Translations under genes and position numbers: made by a program | Part shown: positions 43,576-56,239 of the stretch, one piece after another | Layout: the number at the start of each line of letters is the position of its first letter | Position numbering within the stretch: the first letter of the stretch is position 1 | Notes under the pieces: model-generated | Told to the model about the DNA's origin: nothing | The model's input: the letters and a program-made list of their open reading frames with translations, nothing else | The model's database searches: none | Assembly: GCA_023053685.1 (NCBI GenBank) | Contig: JALIGW010000016.1 | Location: 12,406,280-12,470,279, forward strand | Origin: Diadophis punctatus similis | Lineage: Eukaryota > Chordata > Lepidosauria > Squamata > Dipsadidae | Direction: 5' to 3' | Length of the DNA stretch: 64,000 bases

Positions 43576-43884
43576 CATAATACTGAAATTTGCTCACTGC
43601 AGATTCTGTAACAATTAACCTAACAATGCAAAGAGCACAAAGAAGTGATTCCTGCTTGACTCTGGGGAGATAGACTGCAATCTGATCTAACTGCTGCAGA
43701 TCTACAACCAATATTTTGATTCATGGGGAATAACTGAAGAAAAGGTGGCGAATGAACCCAGGTGGTTTCAGATTAGATCTAGTTCTTTTTTCTTCTCATT
43801 ACTATTCTCATAATTAACATTATCATTATTAAACATTATCAAGGCTGACAGACCATTATCAAAGCTCGCAGGCACACACAGAGG
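43576..43884. other. Unassigned non-coding sequence
   Basis: Nothing recognised. Confidence 0.35.
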
Positions 43885-43944
43885 GGGGAGGGAGAAAGAG
43901 AGAGAAAGAGAGAGAGGGGGATGGAGGGAGGAGAGAGAGAGAGG

Positions 43945-44027
<83 letters not shown>
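43885..44027. repeat. (GA)n microsatellite
   Basis: An imperfect GGAGAGA lead and about 40 pure GA units at 43951-44027. Confidence 0.95.
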
Positions 44028-44030
<3 letters not shown>

Positions 44031-45223
44031 AGAAATTCACATAGTGAGATGTGAGGGAGGATAAGAGCAAGTACACAAAAATGCTCTCTTATTGTTGTGT
44101 TTGAGAGCTGCAATCTTCTCACATTTTGGGTGATTGCAATATAGTTTTAAAAAATTAAAAATGGATGATCTCTTACACAATCGCAAATACTTGCAGCATT
44201 TTTGCTCTAAAACCACCTACGTTTATTCCAACCAGAAATCTTTTAAGAGTTCAAATGAGAGCACTTGCATTTTATTTTATTCTCTGGGCCTTTCCAAGCC
44301 CTTCCGGTGGTGGCTATCAATCTTATTGAAATGTTATCAATCATTTGGGGAAGTAAAATCTAGTAATGGTATATTATTTATTCCTGTAAATAATAGGAAT
44401 TATTTCCTGCTCTCTCTCTCTCCCCTGCCCCCATTTCTCCAATTTGGAGATGAGGACGAAACAGAAAAGATGTTTAAAAGGGAAATCAGTTTCTTGACCG
44501 CTTTGTATTCCGACTTTATAGATTGGTCAGCCATTATATTTACCTCGTGAAATTGATGTATGTTACTATATGGTACACACAAAACAGCACACTATAGTTC
44601 TTAAGTGTGAAAAAGGAACTGCAGCTCTGTATCTTCAAATATCAAATATGAAATCAAAAAGAGAGGACCGTATTAGTCATCTGGACACAGGTAAGAGTTT
44701 CTCCATCCGTCCAAGTTGACATGTCCCTGCATATTTATTGCTGGCAACAATTCCATACAGCGGAAAACTAAATAGAAATGTTGAACCCTCAACAGCAGCG
44801 GATGATTGATGGGAGTGAAGTCTACCTTTTATTATATCTGCAGGTATCTAATTGCTTAGCTCAGTCAAATAGCACTTTGTGGGCCAGATCACCAGGCATT
44901 TCTTCACGACTGTTAAAAGTGATTCGTTTTTAAGTGATAGGTGGCCCTGCTGCATGGGAGGTAAAATTAGGATAGTGATGAAGTGACTTATGGTTAATGT
45001 AATTGCTTCTTTTCTCCATCATTCTTAATATATGTATATTTACTATGAAAGTTAAATCAAACTCTGCATATTGAATTTGTTTTATGTTGTGTTGATGATG
45101 TTCAGACTAAACCAGCTTGCGTTTACATAGTACTTGGAAATTAGATATTCTGGGAACAAGGGAGGTCTGTGTTTGAGCCCAGCTTTCTGTTTCAGTAAAG
45201 GTGATATATCCAGAATTGAATTT
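44028..45223. other. Unassigned non-coding sequence
   Basis: The 138-codon frame at 44134-44550 has no recognised domain. No repeat identified. Confidence 0.35.
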
Positions 45224-45729
45224 TTAGTGGGGAAGGTAGAAAAGGTTCTGTTTAATTTTCTCTGCTACCCAGATGGAACCAATCTTCTGTGCCAAATTAG
45301 TCATTAAATTTGGCAGGTGAGAACAATGTCCCTCAAGATGTCCTTTAGAAGAAGGTATTCCTGGATGCCAATACTGTGTGGACTCCAAATGTCTTACTGA
45401 GTGAGGAGGTGATGTGAACCTGTTCCTTGAAGTACCACCTCTTTTTTCGCCAGTAACATTAGGTGATATGCTCTCTGGCTCATCCTCCACATCTGCCATC
45501 AATCTGGGGCCAAAATCAGCTCCAAGCAATGCTTGGATTCTAATTATTCCATTGAAATAACAGCTGTGCATTTATGTGCGGATGAAAGAACCTCAGGACA
45601 TTTGACTTCCCCATAAGTCTGCTGGAATTCTTGTCCATATGCACCGGACTTATAATGCACTTCTTCTGCTGAACTACATTATCTTGTTTTGCTTTAAGAG
45701 GCCTGTAATTTGAAGCCAAGGAGGTACCC

Positions 45730-46605
<876 letters not shown>

Positions 46606-46960
46606 GATATATATAAATGAATAAACCATACTTGATGTGGACTTCATTGCACTGCTGGAGTCATAATGTACCAGATAAAAGTTTATACAGTGATGAGATG
46701 CCATTCTGATGATAAACAGGGTAAGATAGGAGGAGGAGGAAGCTAAATGACAATCAAGTACCTGGATTCTTCCTTTCCCCTGGCCCTCAGAGGCATTGTC
46801 GCCAGGTGAGAAGGCTTCTAGAGGTTGCTATTTATTTCTGGGTAATATATCTTGCATTTTAAAATATTACTAATTATATTTCTTCTCTGGTATGGGGGCA
46901 GCCACTAGTCAAATTTAAAAAAAAAATGGATCTGAACAATAATTGGGTTGGATAGTGTGA
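46606..46960. other. Unassigned non-coding sequence
   Basis: Nothing recognised. Confidence 0.35.
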
Positions 46961-46964
46961 GAAA

Positions 46965-47215
46965 GGGAAGGAGGAAGGGAGGGAGGGAGGGAAGGAAGGA
47001 AGGAAGGAAGGAAGGGGAGGGGAGGGGGAGGGGGAGGAAGGTCACAAAACATTTTAACATATAGTTTTAACATATTAACAGAGTTGGAAGGGACCTTGCA
47101 GGTCATCTAGTCCAACCCTCTGCCCAAGCAGGAGACCCTACATCTGCCTCTACCTAGGACAGAACTCACAACCTCCTGATTGTGAGGCAAGAGCTCCACC
47201 TCTAGGCAGCTGTTT
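46965..47215 (-). repeat. Purine tract and CR1-like 3' end
   Basis: A (GGAA)n/(GGGGA)n tract (46970-47040) is followed by AGAGTTGGAAGGGACCTTGC and CAACCCTCTGCCCAAGCAGG, a CR1 3' end. The sequence after AAGCAGGAGACCCTA diverges from the CR1 copies in this window. Confidence 0.6.
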
Positions 47216-47615
47216 TCAACTAGAAGTTGTTGGGCTGCATCAGCTACCACACTTTCGCTTTTAAAAAGAAAAGTAATATGGAGTAAAGGAGGGGATTTTT
47301 CCTACATCAAATGCCATTTTCATATTGGTGTCAAGACTACATAATGGATATGTTCACATATTTTAGTCAGAGCTTGAAATGAAGGAGACTTCACCATTTG
47401 TATTGCTTGTAAGATACTTGACGGGGATTTTTATCTTCAGCAGTGTATTTTTATTTAATTGTAAGGTAAATAAACATTAGCTGCAATTTCAGAAATCACT
47501 TTTAAAATGGCATTTTGCATTTTGCTAGGGAATAATCATTTAAAATTTCTGTTTTGATTTTTTGCACTTTCAAATCCAGACAAAATCTCATTAACTCAAT
47601 GGGGCATACTTTCAA
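47216..47615. other. Unassigned non-coding sequence
   Basis: Nothing recognised. Confidence 0.35.
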
Positions 47616-47617
47616 TC

Positions 47618-47880
47618 AGAATAGAGCTGGAAGGGACCTTGGAGGTCTTCTAGTCCAACCCCCTGCTCAAGCAGGAGACTCTATACCATTTCAGACAGGT
47701 GGCTGTCCAGTCTCATCTTAAAAACCTCAAGTGATAAAGCACTTACAACTTTTGAGGCAAGCTTTTCCATTGGTTAATTATCCTCACTGCTAGGAAGTTT
47801 CTCCTTAATTCTAGGTTGTTACTCCTTGATTACTTTCCATCCATTGTTTCTTGTCATGCCTTCTGGAGCTTTGGTACATC
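47618..47880 (-). mobile_element. CR1 LINE 3' fragment
   Basis: AATAGAGCTGGAAGGGACCT through CATCCATTGTTTCTTGTCAT, reverse CR1. It keeps the uninterrupted CTCTATACCATTTC site where two other copies carry hAT insertions. Confidence 0.88.
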
Positions 47881-48129
47881 TATGATTTTTGGGAAAGTCT
47901 AGGCCTGTATTGGCCACAGTAAAGATGCAAATTGGAAATGACCATGACTTTCACTTGAGAGGGGATATCTGGAAATTGATCCCTAAGCTCTGAAGGCAGT
48001 TCTGAATTTAAAAAAAACCAGACTTGTACTATACTTGACATTTATTCTGAACTAAGAGGAAACTTAATAATTGTGGTTCGAAGTATCTTCTGGAACTATA
48101 AAAAAGGAACTTCATCTACAGCCCAGAGA

Positions 48130-48490
48130 TCAGACTGTAGGATAGATCAATTAAAATGAGATAAAATACTCGACTGCAGAAAATACGACTTCAGCAACAG
48201 AGTGATCAATGCCTGGTATGCACTACCTGACTCTGTGGTTTCTTCCCCAAACCCCCAAAACTTTAATCTTAGACTGTCTACAGTCGACCTCACCCCATTC
48301 CTAAGAGGTCTGTAAGGGGCGTGCATAAGCGCACCATTATGCCTACCGTCCCTGTCCTACTGTCCTATTGTCCTCTTTATCGGAACTTTTTACTTACAGT
48401 ATGTTATGTTTATACAAACAACTACTATCCTGTACATGTTTGACAAACAAACAAACAAATAAATAATTAATAAATAAATAAAAATAAATA
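48130..48490 (+). pseudogene. LINE ORF C-terminus and 3' UTR, unassigned family
   Basis: Translation of 48185-48315 gives YDFSNRVINAWYALPDSVV and then LRLSTVDLTPFLRGL before a stop. This is the style of LINE ORF2 C-termini (xWNxLPxxV). An (AAACAAAT)n tail ends the copy. Same family as 29040-29310. Confidence 0.65.
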
Positions 48491-48499
48491 AATACTGCA

Positions 48500-48905
48500 C
48501 TATCTTATTTATGTTTGTTTGCTCATTTGTTTTTGAACTATGACATTCTAATGGTTGCAACTAGAATTCATTTGCAGAAGATGGAAAAATAAATCCAAAC
48601 CCTTGTGTTATTGGTATAACGTTGCATTGGTTAACGTCTCTTTTCTTTCAAATAAACTCTCAGTTTATATTCTATCTAGGTGGTCTGGATTTATTATTTA
48701 TGAATTCAGTTCCTCCTACCACATAAAATATTAAGAGCAGCTATACATAGTGCTGAGCAAACAGGCTGATTTTCATTCTAGGTGCACTGTATACTATAGC
48801 TGAGTGAATTGTAAAAAGCTGCCTATAGCTTAAGGCTCAAAATTATGCTGCTCCGCTGTACTGCACGTGTTGAGAAAAAAAAACTTTTTTATTCAAGGAG
48901 CAGCA
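48500..48905. other. Unassigned non-coding sequence
   Basis: Nothing recognised. Confidence 0.35.
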
Positions 48906-48908
<3 letters not shown>

Positions 48909-48955
<47 letters not shown>

Positions 48956-49083
48956 CACAGAGAGAGGGAGAGACAGAGAGAGGCAGAGAGACAGGCCGCA
49001 AGAGAGCCCGCGAGAGAGACCGTGCGCGCACGAGAATGTATATGTGTAGAGACAAAGAAAGAGAGAAAGAAAGAAAGAAAGGG
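48909..49083. repeat. (TG)n-(AG)n purine-rich tract
   Basis: A short (TG)n leads to an impure (GA)n and (GAAA)n. Arg/Glu frames on it are artefacts. Confidence 0.9.
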
Positions 49084-49405
49084 GAAGAGGAGACAGTTGG
49101 GGGAGAGACAATTCTTTTTCTGACTGGCAAATTATTGAATTGCTAAAATGGATTGACAGTAGAAACACAACCTGAATCCTATTTCCAGGGTTGCCCTGCA
49201 GCGCTCTGTCAATTTCTGCAAGCATAATGGTTGACCAATGGATAAAGGGACACAAATAATGCGAACTTGAGGATAGATATTTGCAAGGGGATCCAACCTG
49301 GATTCACCAAGCAGCTAAAAGTAAAATATAACTATTGTTAGGCACCATCTTGAATTGGGCTCCAAAAGGGAGAAGTGTCATTTTATATTACTATACAAAT
49401 TCTAT
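49084..49405. other. Unassigned non-coding sequence
   Basis: Nothing recognised. Confidence 0.35.
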
Positions 49406-49408
49406 TCA

Positions 49409-49631
49409 AGAGCCATGGTGGCATAGTGGTTAGAACGCAGTATTGCAGGTTAATTCTGCCAACTGCCAGCAATTTGATTCTGAGCGGCTCAAGGTTGACC
49501 CATCCTTCTGTCCTTCCGAGGTTGGTAAAATGAGGACTCAGATAGCTAGGGGCAATATGCTGAGTTTGTAAACTGCTTGGAGAGGCCTGTAAAGCACTAT
49601 GAAGTGGTATATACGTCTAAGTGCTATTGCT
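49409..49631 (+). mobile_element. Sauria-type SINE, old copy
   Basis: AGAGCCATGGTGGCATAGTG head, GGTTGGTAAAATGAGGACTC middle and GTATATACGTCTAAGTGCTA end. Confidence 0.85.
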
Positions 49632-49639
49632 TTAACTTC

Positions 49640-51505
49640 TTTTATCTTAAAGGTGCAACAAAAAATAACAAAACAAGAACGATATATAGCTGGTTTGGGA
49701 ATGGAGAATACAATGTGTGGGTCACAAACTGCAGCTCTGGATAGGGCTGAGAAACCTGATATTTTACATTTTCTCATCACCCTCAGACTCTGTACTTTTG
49801 CCTACATTCACATGAAACATCCCCCTCAAAACTTCCCCTTCCGTGAACCTCACCCCATTCATACCCTTAGTAGAGCAATAAACAGCTTTATGGTTTGATC
49901 AGCCTGTCACGGCCAACTTGATTTACGCAAGTCTGCATCTTCTCTATGCTCAATGGTTTTCTCCTACTTCAGATTAAGCTTTCTATTGCTAGCTGCAAGT
50001 TGAATGTAAACTTCTTGTGAGTATTTGAGGGAGATCAAACCGGCTGAAGGCCAGGAAAGATAGCAATATATCTACTGAAGACAAAGTGAACCTCGGGAAA
50101 ACAAGAAGACAAAGATTAGAGAAGCTATGCAAGAGTTTATTGACATTGCTGACTTTGAGCACTAAATCGATTTCCAAAACCACTAAGCAAGCATGTCCTT
50201 AGATAATCAAGAAAGGTAACAACAATTAAGAAGTGAAGATTTCTTGCCTGGAAAAGGGTGGTTTCTTTGGGAAGATTCTAGAAAGGAACAAGCCACCACT
50301 GCCTTAGAAATAAAGAGATGACCATCTAGCATGACTTGAGCAACCCTGGAAAAATATTTTTTTGAATGTGCCTCATATTATAAATTTGCATATCCCTATA
50401 GTAAGAAAGTATTTTTTTCTTCTTCAAGACATGGGCACCATTTTCACTGAATATAAGTTCTAAGCAATGTTGAGGAAATGCTACATCACAGAGATGAAAT
50501 TATATACCGGTATGAACAATGGGGCTCATTTTCTGTGTCTTCTTCTTTATGTAGTACTTTATGTAGTGCACACCACAAAATGACACCATCCACAAACCAC
50601 ACAAGAGGAAATCTTCAAAAACCCTCTGTAAACCTTTAACCACCAATGAGGTTTAAATGTGTTTAGTGCTCTGAATTGGTGACTATTCAAGAGAGAGAAA
50701 AAAGATATTTTTTTTAAAAAAGTATTATATTTCAACAAGACTGTGCTGGTATGTTACATTCTATGACTTCTTATCACAATTGCAGTTATCACATTCTAAA
50801 ACTCTGGAAACTTTATTGGGATAACACTGGATAGCAGTGAGTCTTCTGGAGCCACCATGGGACAAGAGTCAAATATTCAAGACGATGTCCACAAGTATGC
50901 AGTCAAACCCTGTTAACTTGATTTTTTTAAACCACTATCACTTCAATTCCTGCACTATATATGACTTTTTTCTGCCACCTGAGAGTTTCCAAATTTCTCT
51001 TTGTGATAAAGGGCAGTTGATCCACCGTTCTGGCCACAGTAAGAACAGGAACCAAACAGCAAACCTTTTGAACAGGAGCTTTTCAAATGCATTGGACAAC
51101 TCTCATTATCCCCAACTAAACTGTCCCTCTTAAAGCCCTTTCTTAATTGTTCAGGTATTAAAATAGTTATCAAATTTTCAGTATATGTATTTGTGTGTCC
51201 ACTGTGTGTGTGAAGGGGTTAAGGTCACACACGGACACACACACACTCAGGTATTTATTATTTCCTCAAGGCATCACCCAGCCATTGATTACTGCTTGTT
51301 AGTCATCCACAGTGTTGTTAGGGTTATTAGGAGGAAAGGGCCCCAAATCAATTAGTTTTCTGTGCAGAAGGAAATCCATAAAGAGCTGGCAGCAAATAAT
51401 TTTGAGATCTATTTGTTGCCATCTTGGGCTCATGTGGAATGTTGCAGCTTCTGTAAAGCAGTAGCCTATACTATTGTAAAATAAGAAATAATTCTGTCCC
51501 AAATT
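49640..51505. other. Unassigned, repeat-poor non-coding sequence
   Basis: About 1.9 kb with no recognised repeat and no supported exon. Frames such as 50837-51133 show no known domain. Confidence 0.35.
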
Positions 51506-51509
51506 TTTT

Positions 51510-51535
51510 CTGATTACATGATGATGATATGATGG

Positions 51536-51581
<46 letters not shown>

Positions 51582-51582
51582 A
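51510..51582. repeat. (GAT)n microsatellite
   Basis: About 17 GAT units with two early interruptions. The poly-Met and poly-Ser frames are artefacts. Confidence 0.95.
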
Positions 51583-51619
51583 ACAACTTTATGTTATCAT
51601 CTGAAACAACTTCCAGATA

Positions 51620-51845
51620 GGAGATTATTGTCCATGGAGATTCTCAATCATCCAGGTCATGGTTGTCCCAAGAAGAAACTGAACTTCCTTCGTTTTTCCT
51701 TGAAATCGTTTCGCTTTTCATCCAAGAACTTTCTTCAGTTCTGAACAGAAGAAGCTTCTTGGATGAGAAGTGAAACATCTTCAAGAAAAACAAAGAAAGT
51801 CCAGTTGCCTCTTGAAAAAGCACCGTTGGGATAGGAGATTATTGG
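51620..51845. repeat. Foldback repeat with hammerhead-like cores
   Basis: The two arms pair: AAGAAACTGAACTTCCTTCG (about 51671) with AAAGAAAGTCCAGTTGCCTC (about 51794). The minus strand has CTGAAGAA (51738-51731) and GAAAC (51712-51708) around a hairpin. The plus strand has the mutated CAGAAGAA followed by GCTTCT/AGAAGT and GAAAC (51772-51776). Flanking GGAGATTCTCAATCATCCAG also occurs at 57141-57184. Confidence 0.6.
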
Positions 51846-51849
51846 ACTC

Positions 51850-53632
51850 TCCTCAGCCAAGGGAAGTTAGAGAAAAAGAAAAGCACTTAGATTAGTTATG
51901 ATGAATGTATTCCATTACGTTCCGTTGAATTTTCCACATTCACTAAATGGAATCCAGTACTAAACTTATTTTTTTTTCCAAGGGGAAAAAAATCCTATTA
52001 AATGCTGCAAGCTTTAAGAACTTCATGAAAGTCAAAAGATTGAAAGGGTCTTTTGCAACTCTATGAAATATTTAAACTAGAGATGCATTACTGAATCTCG
52101 GCCTAAAACAGGTTATGTGAACGTTGTGGGGTTTTTTAAAAGATATTTTTCTGTGGGAGATTACCATACCAATTACCACAGTAAGCAAAGTCTCCTTTGA
52201 TTTGAGCTCAAGACTAGCATTTCATTGATGTAGCCATGTGGTACTTTTGGCAATGGTACAGATCTGATTCCTGTGATCTGTGTTTCTGTATTCTACATTT
52301 CTGCTTTCTTCCAGTTTTTTGTTACTTCCATAATGTCTGCAAAGGAGGGAGGGAGGGACAAACAAGGCAATAGACAATAGATGTGTCATTGTGATGGAAG
52401 CCCAACTCTGCTTAGCTTCTAAGCTCTCAGATAAGGCCAACTGATGATGCCACGTTGAGGCTCTGGTAGACTAGAGAAAGCTATAATTTTGTAACATTAT
52501 TGGAGTAGCTGGGTGGACTCCATCTGTGGGAGAAAAACACAATCATGGAACTATTGATTGTGCAAACCTGCTGTACTTTGGTAGAGATCTTGAAAATGGT
52601 CCCACATTAAACAGGTGGTCAGAGCAGTATGCAATCCCACAACCCACTTAATCTTTGCACACCCATAGTAGAACAGAGGGTTATAGGGTACAAAAGGTAG
52701 GTGAAAATATTGAAAGACAAAAACACAGGGCAGCCAAAGGTACAGTGAGCTGCAGTTTTAGCACCTGTACAAAGAGGAGTGTAAACCACAAATAAATAAA
52801 TAACCCTCAATTGCATTGGCATTTGAAATTAGGCAATTACTAATACAACCAGCGTAATAATAATAGAGGGTTGCATGAAAAATGGCTAATTCAAAGCACA
52901 GTAACGATTTCTTCTGCTTTTTTTCTTATTTTGAAAAAGCTGAAAACTGAACCCAAGAGAAATATATTAAGCATATTGTTGTTCATAGTTATCCCCCACC
53001 CTCCCCTTTTGTTCAAACTTGCTGAAAGGGACAGGTTCAAAAACGTATTATTAATTTACCAGCCTGGTGACATAAATTCTGCTAATGGATTGAGTTAACA
53101 CTGTGGATTGTAAAGGTTTTAAGAAACTAGCAGGAGGTTGGGAGCATAGAACCAGACTCCAATCATGATAAACACCTTACTTGGGCTATGCTGGAAAGAA
53201 AAGGAAGCTCAAATATACAGTATTTATAAACAGTATTCAGATTCTATTGTCATATTTCGATGCTGCTCTGAGATGCTGCTATTGATAGTGAATGAAAGAA
53301 ATGAAAGATAGTTGCTTAACCTTAGCTTTAACATGTCCTTGCAGTCTAGAATTAAATTTTCCTCCTTTTGGCGTGCACCAAAATTAATTTTCTTAGCTCT
53401 TTTGTTTGGGAGCTGTTTCTTTGTTTAATATCTCAGTTTGAACAGTGGACCTTGGAGATGAAAGAAGCTATACAAATAAGCCGAAATCATTAATTAATTT
53501 GTTCAGATTCTGCTACCTATGACTTCTCTTTCAGGATCCGTTGAAATATCTCACTTCTTGAAGCTGGAATATATATGCATATGTCTATTATTGCTGAACT
53601 TAATATGTGGTTTGTATTACAATTTTCATAAA
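51850..53632. other. Unassigned, repeat-poor non-coding sequence
   Basis: About 1.8 kb without recognised repeats or supported exons. Confidence 0.35.
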
Positions 53633-53640
53633 CCCTAGGA

Positions 53641-53965
53641 CAGTGATGGCGAACCTTTTTTTGGTTCGCATGCCAAAAGGGGGGGAGTGCAGGGGGGGTC
53701 ACGTGCGCGCGTGTCCCACACCCATAATTTCATGCGCCGCCCCGCGCATGTGACCCTCCCACTCCTGGCATTCGATGGCATGCCCATTTTTCACTCTCCT
53801 CAGGCTTCAGAGCCTGGGGAGGGTGAAAATGGCCTCCCCCCCCGAGGCAGAAATGGCCTGTTTGCCAACTTCTGGTTGGACCGGAAGGCCCGTTTTTTGC
53901 TCTCCCCAAGCTCCAGAGCCTTTCTAGGAGCCTGGGAAGGGCGAAAACGGCCTTCCCTACCCCCC
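53641..53965 (+). mobile_element. hAT MITE left part, CAGTGATGGCGAACC
   Basis: It starts CAGTGATGGCGAACCTTTTT after CCCTAGGA (53633-53640), the expected kind of target. The GC-rich interior repeats CCTGGGGAGGGTGAAAATGG-like units. The right end and second TSD are missing. Confidence 0.7.
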
Positions 53966-54039
53966 TTATAATGTCACTTTTGTGTACATTTCTGGAAAAA
54001 AAGTGGTTATACCTGTTTATTTAGATTTTCTAAGTGGCA

Positions 54040-54112
54040 ATTCTCTCTCTGTGTGTGTCTCTCTGTGGCAATTCTCTCTCTCTGTGTCTCTCTCTCTATG
54101 TCACTCTGTGGC

Positions 54113-54175
<63 letters not shown>
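54040..54175. repeat. (TC)n microsatellite
   Basis: It starts with three GTGGCAATTCTCTCTC-like units, then about 28 pure TC units. Confidence 0.93.
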
Positions 54176-54176
<1 letters not shown>

Positions 54177-54457
54177 CATATTTTAGAATTTCAAAACAGC
54201 TACTACCCAGATTGCTATGTTAGGCTTGGATTATATTTGAATCCCTCATGTACACACACACACACAAGTCATATAGCACACTACATTCTTCAAATGCAAA
54301 AGATCCCAGGTTTTTTCCTAGTTGGTCCAAATAGGAAAAACTCTATCTGAACCTGGTCATTGGAAGAAACCAATAGTCCTAACTATCTACAGATACTTTC
54401 CTTGAGCAGTTGATAGTCTCCTTGCACTAGCCCGCTTTTATTTTTCAGGGCATTTTT
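54176..54457. other. Unassigned non-coding sequence
   Basis: Nothing recognised apart from a short (CA)n near 54252. Confidence 0.35.
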
Positions 54458-55035
54458 ACAGGTATTCCTCGACTTACAACCAGGGGTGGGTTGCTCCTCT
54501 GTTGCTACTGGTGCGCTGCGTGCACATCACCATATTGCGGGCACGCATGTGCCTTTTACGTGTGCGCGCCCCTTCGTGCGATTTTGCTTCCACGCATGTG
54601 CATGCACAAAATCTTGCTGAAATCTCACGAGGGTACGCGCATGTGCGCATGATTTCAGTGATTTTTGCTTCCTGCGCATGCACAAAAGCAAAATTGCACG
54701 AGGGGGCATACACACGCGAGTCCCCTTATGAGATTTCGATGATATTTTGCTTCCGCGCATGCGTAGAAGCAAAAAATCACTGAAAAATTGCCAAAAAAAG
54801 ATGGCAGACTGGTGAAGACCGCACCGGAGCCGTCGTGCACAAATTGCGCAATCGGCGGCTCCCTACCAGAGCTGCGCACCAGACAGCACTGGTAGGAACT
54901 CACCTTACAACCATTCATTTAATGACCATTCAAAGTTAGAACAGCGTTCAGAAGTGACTTACCACTGGCCCTCATACTGACAATTGTTGCAGCATCCTGC
55001 AGTAATTCAGGGCTTGGCAATCAACATGTAATCAA
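54458..55035 (+). repeat. CTCGACTTACAACC repeat, split by a MITE
   Basis: ACAGGTATTCCTCGACTTAC begins at 54458 and is cut after CTTACAAC at 54480. After the MITE, CTTACAACCATTCATTTAAT resumes at 54904 and runs to about 55035 with GAAGTGACTTACCACTGG. Confidence 0.8.
54481..54903 (+). mobile_element. hAT MITE, CAGGGGTGGGTTGC
   Basis: 423 bp starting CAGGGGTGGGTTGCTCCTCT, with perfect TSD CTTACAAC (54473-54480 and 54904-54911). The right terminus is shortened to GGTAGGAACTCAC, lacking the usual CCCCTG. It is rich in TTTTGCTTCCGCGCATGCG-like units. Confidence 0.85.
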
Positions 55036-55144
55036 CATGTAATCATTTTGATGACTAGCCCATAATTTTCTGATAAGCTTTATTGTTAAACAAAGGTTTA
55101 AATTTGAACCTTTAGTGTTCTTCAAATAATTACTGTATATTGTG

Positions 55145-55146
<2 letters not shown>
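55036..55146. other. Unassigned non-coding sequence
   Basis: Nothing recognised. Confidence 0.3.

Positions 55147-55201
<55 letters not shown>
55147..55201. repeat. (CA)n microsatellite
   Basis: About 27 units next to the Tc1 terminus. Confidence 0.97.
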
Positions 55202-55203
<2 letters not shown>

Positions 55204-55640
55204 TATCACAGAAATGAGTACACCCCCACACATTTTGTAAATATTTAAGTGTATCTTTTCATGTGACAACACTGAAGATATGACACTTGGCTACAATGTA
55301 AAGTAGTGAGTATAACAGTGTAAATTGTATAACAGTGTAAATGTGCTGTCCCCTCAAAATAACGCAACACACAGCCATTAATGTCTAAACTGCTGGCAAC
55401 AAAAGTGAGTACACCCCCTAAGTGATAATGTCCAAATGGGGCCCAAAGTGTCAATATTTTGTGTGGCCACCATTATTTTCCAGCACTGCCTTAACCCTCT
55501 TGGGCATAGAGTTCACCAGAGCTTCACAGGTTGCCACTGGAGTCCTCTTCCACTCCTCCATGACGATGTCACAGAGCTGGTGGATGTTAGAGACCCTGCG
55601 CACCTCCACCTTCCATTTTAGGATGCTCCACATATCTTTC
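55202..55640 (-). mobile_element. Tc1-type transposon, transposase 3' end and terminus
   Basis: It starts near CAGAAATGAGTACACCCCCA, contains GCAACAAAAGTGAGTACACC, then the reverse of a Tc1 transposase C-terminus up to about 55637, where homology stops. These words belong to a Tc1 lineage known from teleosts and lampreys and implicated in horizontal transfer. The other half of the element is missing. Tc1 elements move by cut-and-paste into TA sites. Confidence 0.85.
55451..55633 (-). pseudogene. Tc1 transposase C-terminal remnant
   Basis: A 60-codon open frame reads VSNIHQLCDIVMEEWKRTPV, then CEALVNSMPKRVKAVLENNG and a stop after HTKY. This is the end of the DDE transposase, beyond the catalytic DPNxxE segment, which is not present. 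It opens with WSILKWKVE where WGILKRKVE is usual. There is no frameshift in 60 codons, so the copy is not very old. Confidence 0.85.
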
Positions 55641-55745
55641 TAGAACATATCATGCCTTCCTTCAATTTTTCTCCACACTAGTAACCCTCTGAAGCTCAAG
55701 AAGGATTTGTCCCTGGCTGTCTCCAGTCCAACAATGCCACTGTGT
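55641..55745. other. Unassigned non-coding sequence
   Basis: Not homologous to the Tc1 element; nothing recognised. Confidence 0.3.
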
Positions 55746-55753
55746 CTGTAGAG

Positions 55754-56224
55754 CAGGGATGGTTAACCTTTTTGGTGATGAGTGCCCCAAAAAACCCCAA
55801 AATGCAATATGAGCGCCCTCACGCATGTGCCCTGCCTCCTCACATGCGCCCCACCCCCACACATGCGTGCGCATACCCCGCACATGTGCCCTGCCCCCTC
55901 ACACATCTTTGGCTTCTAGGTTGGTGCAGGAGGCTTTCTAGGCCCAAAATGGGTTGCACGGGGCCTCGCACGGTCCCCCTGCGCCCCATTTTGGCTTCCA
56001 GGTTGGTGCAGGAGGCCTTCCAGGCCCAAAATGGGGAGAGTTTTGAAATGAAATGTGCCCCCCGCATGCCCCCCCACATGCGTGGCAGAGACCTGAAGAC
56101 CAGCTGGCCAGCAGGAGGCGCGCACACATGTGCGGTGGAGCTGGGCTGGGGCGACCACTGGCGTGCCGCAGAGAGAGCTCTGTGTGCCACCTGTGGCACA
56201 TGTGCCATAGGATCGCCATGACAG
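55754..56224 (+). mobile_element. hAT MITE, CAGGGATGGTTAACC
   Basis: 471 bp, perfect TSD CTGTAGAG (55746-55753 and 56225-56232). It ends GTGCCATAGGATCGCCATGACAG, a mutated form of the GGTTCGCCATCACTG terminus. The interior has a direct duplication: TTGGCTTCTAGGTTGGTGCA (from 55910) and TTGGCTTCCAGGTTGGTGCA (from 55991). Confidence 0.88.
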
Positions 56225-56239
56225 CTGTAGAGTGTCAAG

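Noticed and set aside
44134..44550. 138-codon plus-strand frame as a possible exon
   Set aside because: No domain, low-complexity ends, and no convincing acceptor or donor at the edges.
51746..51776. Active hammerhead ribozyme on the plus strand
   Set aside because: The CTGA core base is changed (CAGA), which should abolish cleavage. Only the minus-strand motif there keeps CTGA.
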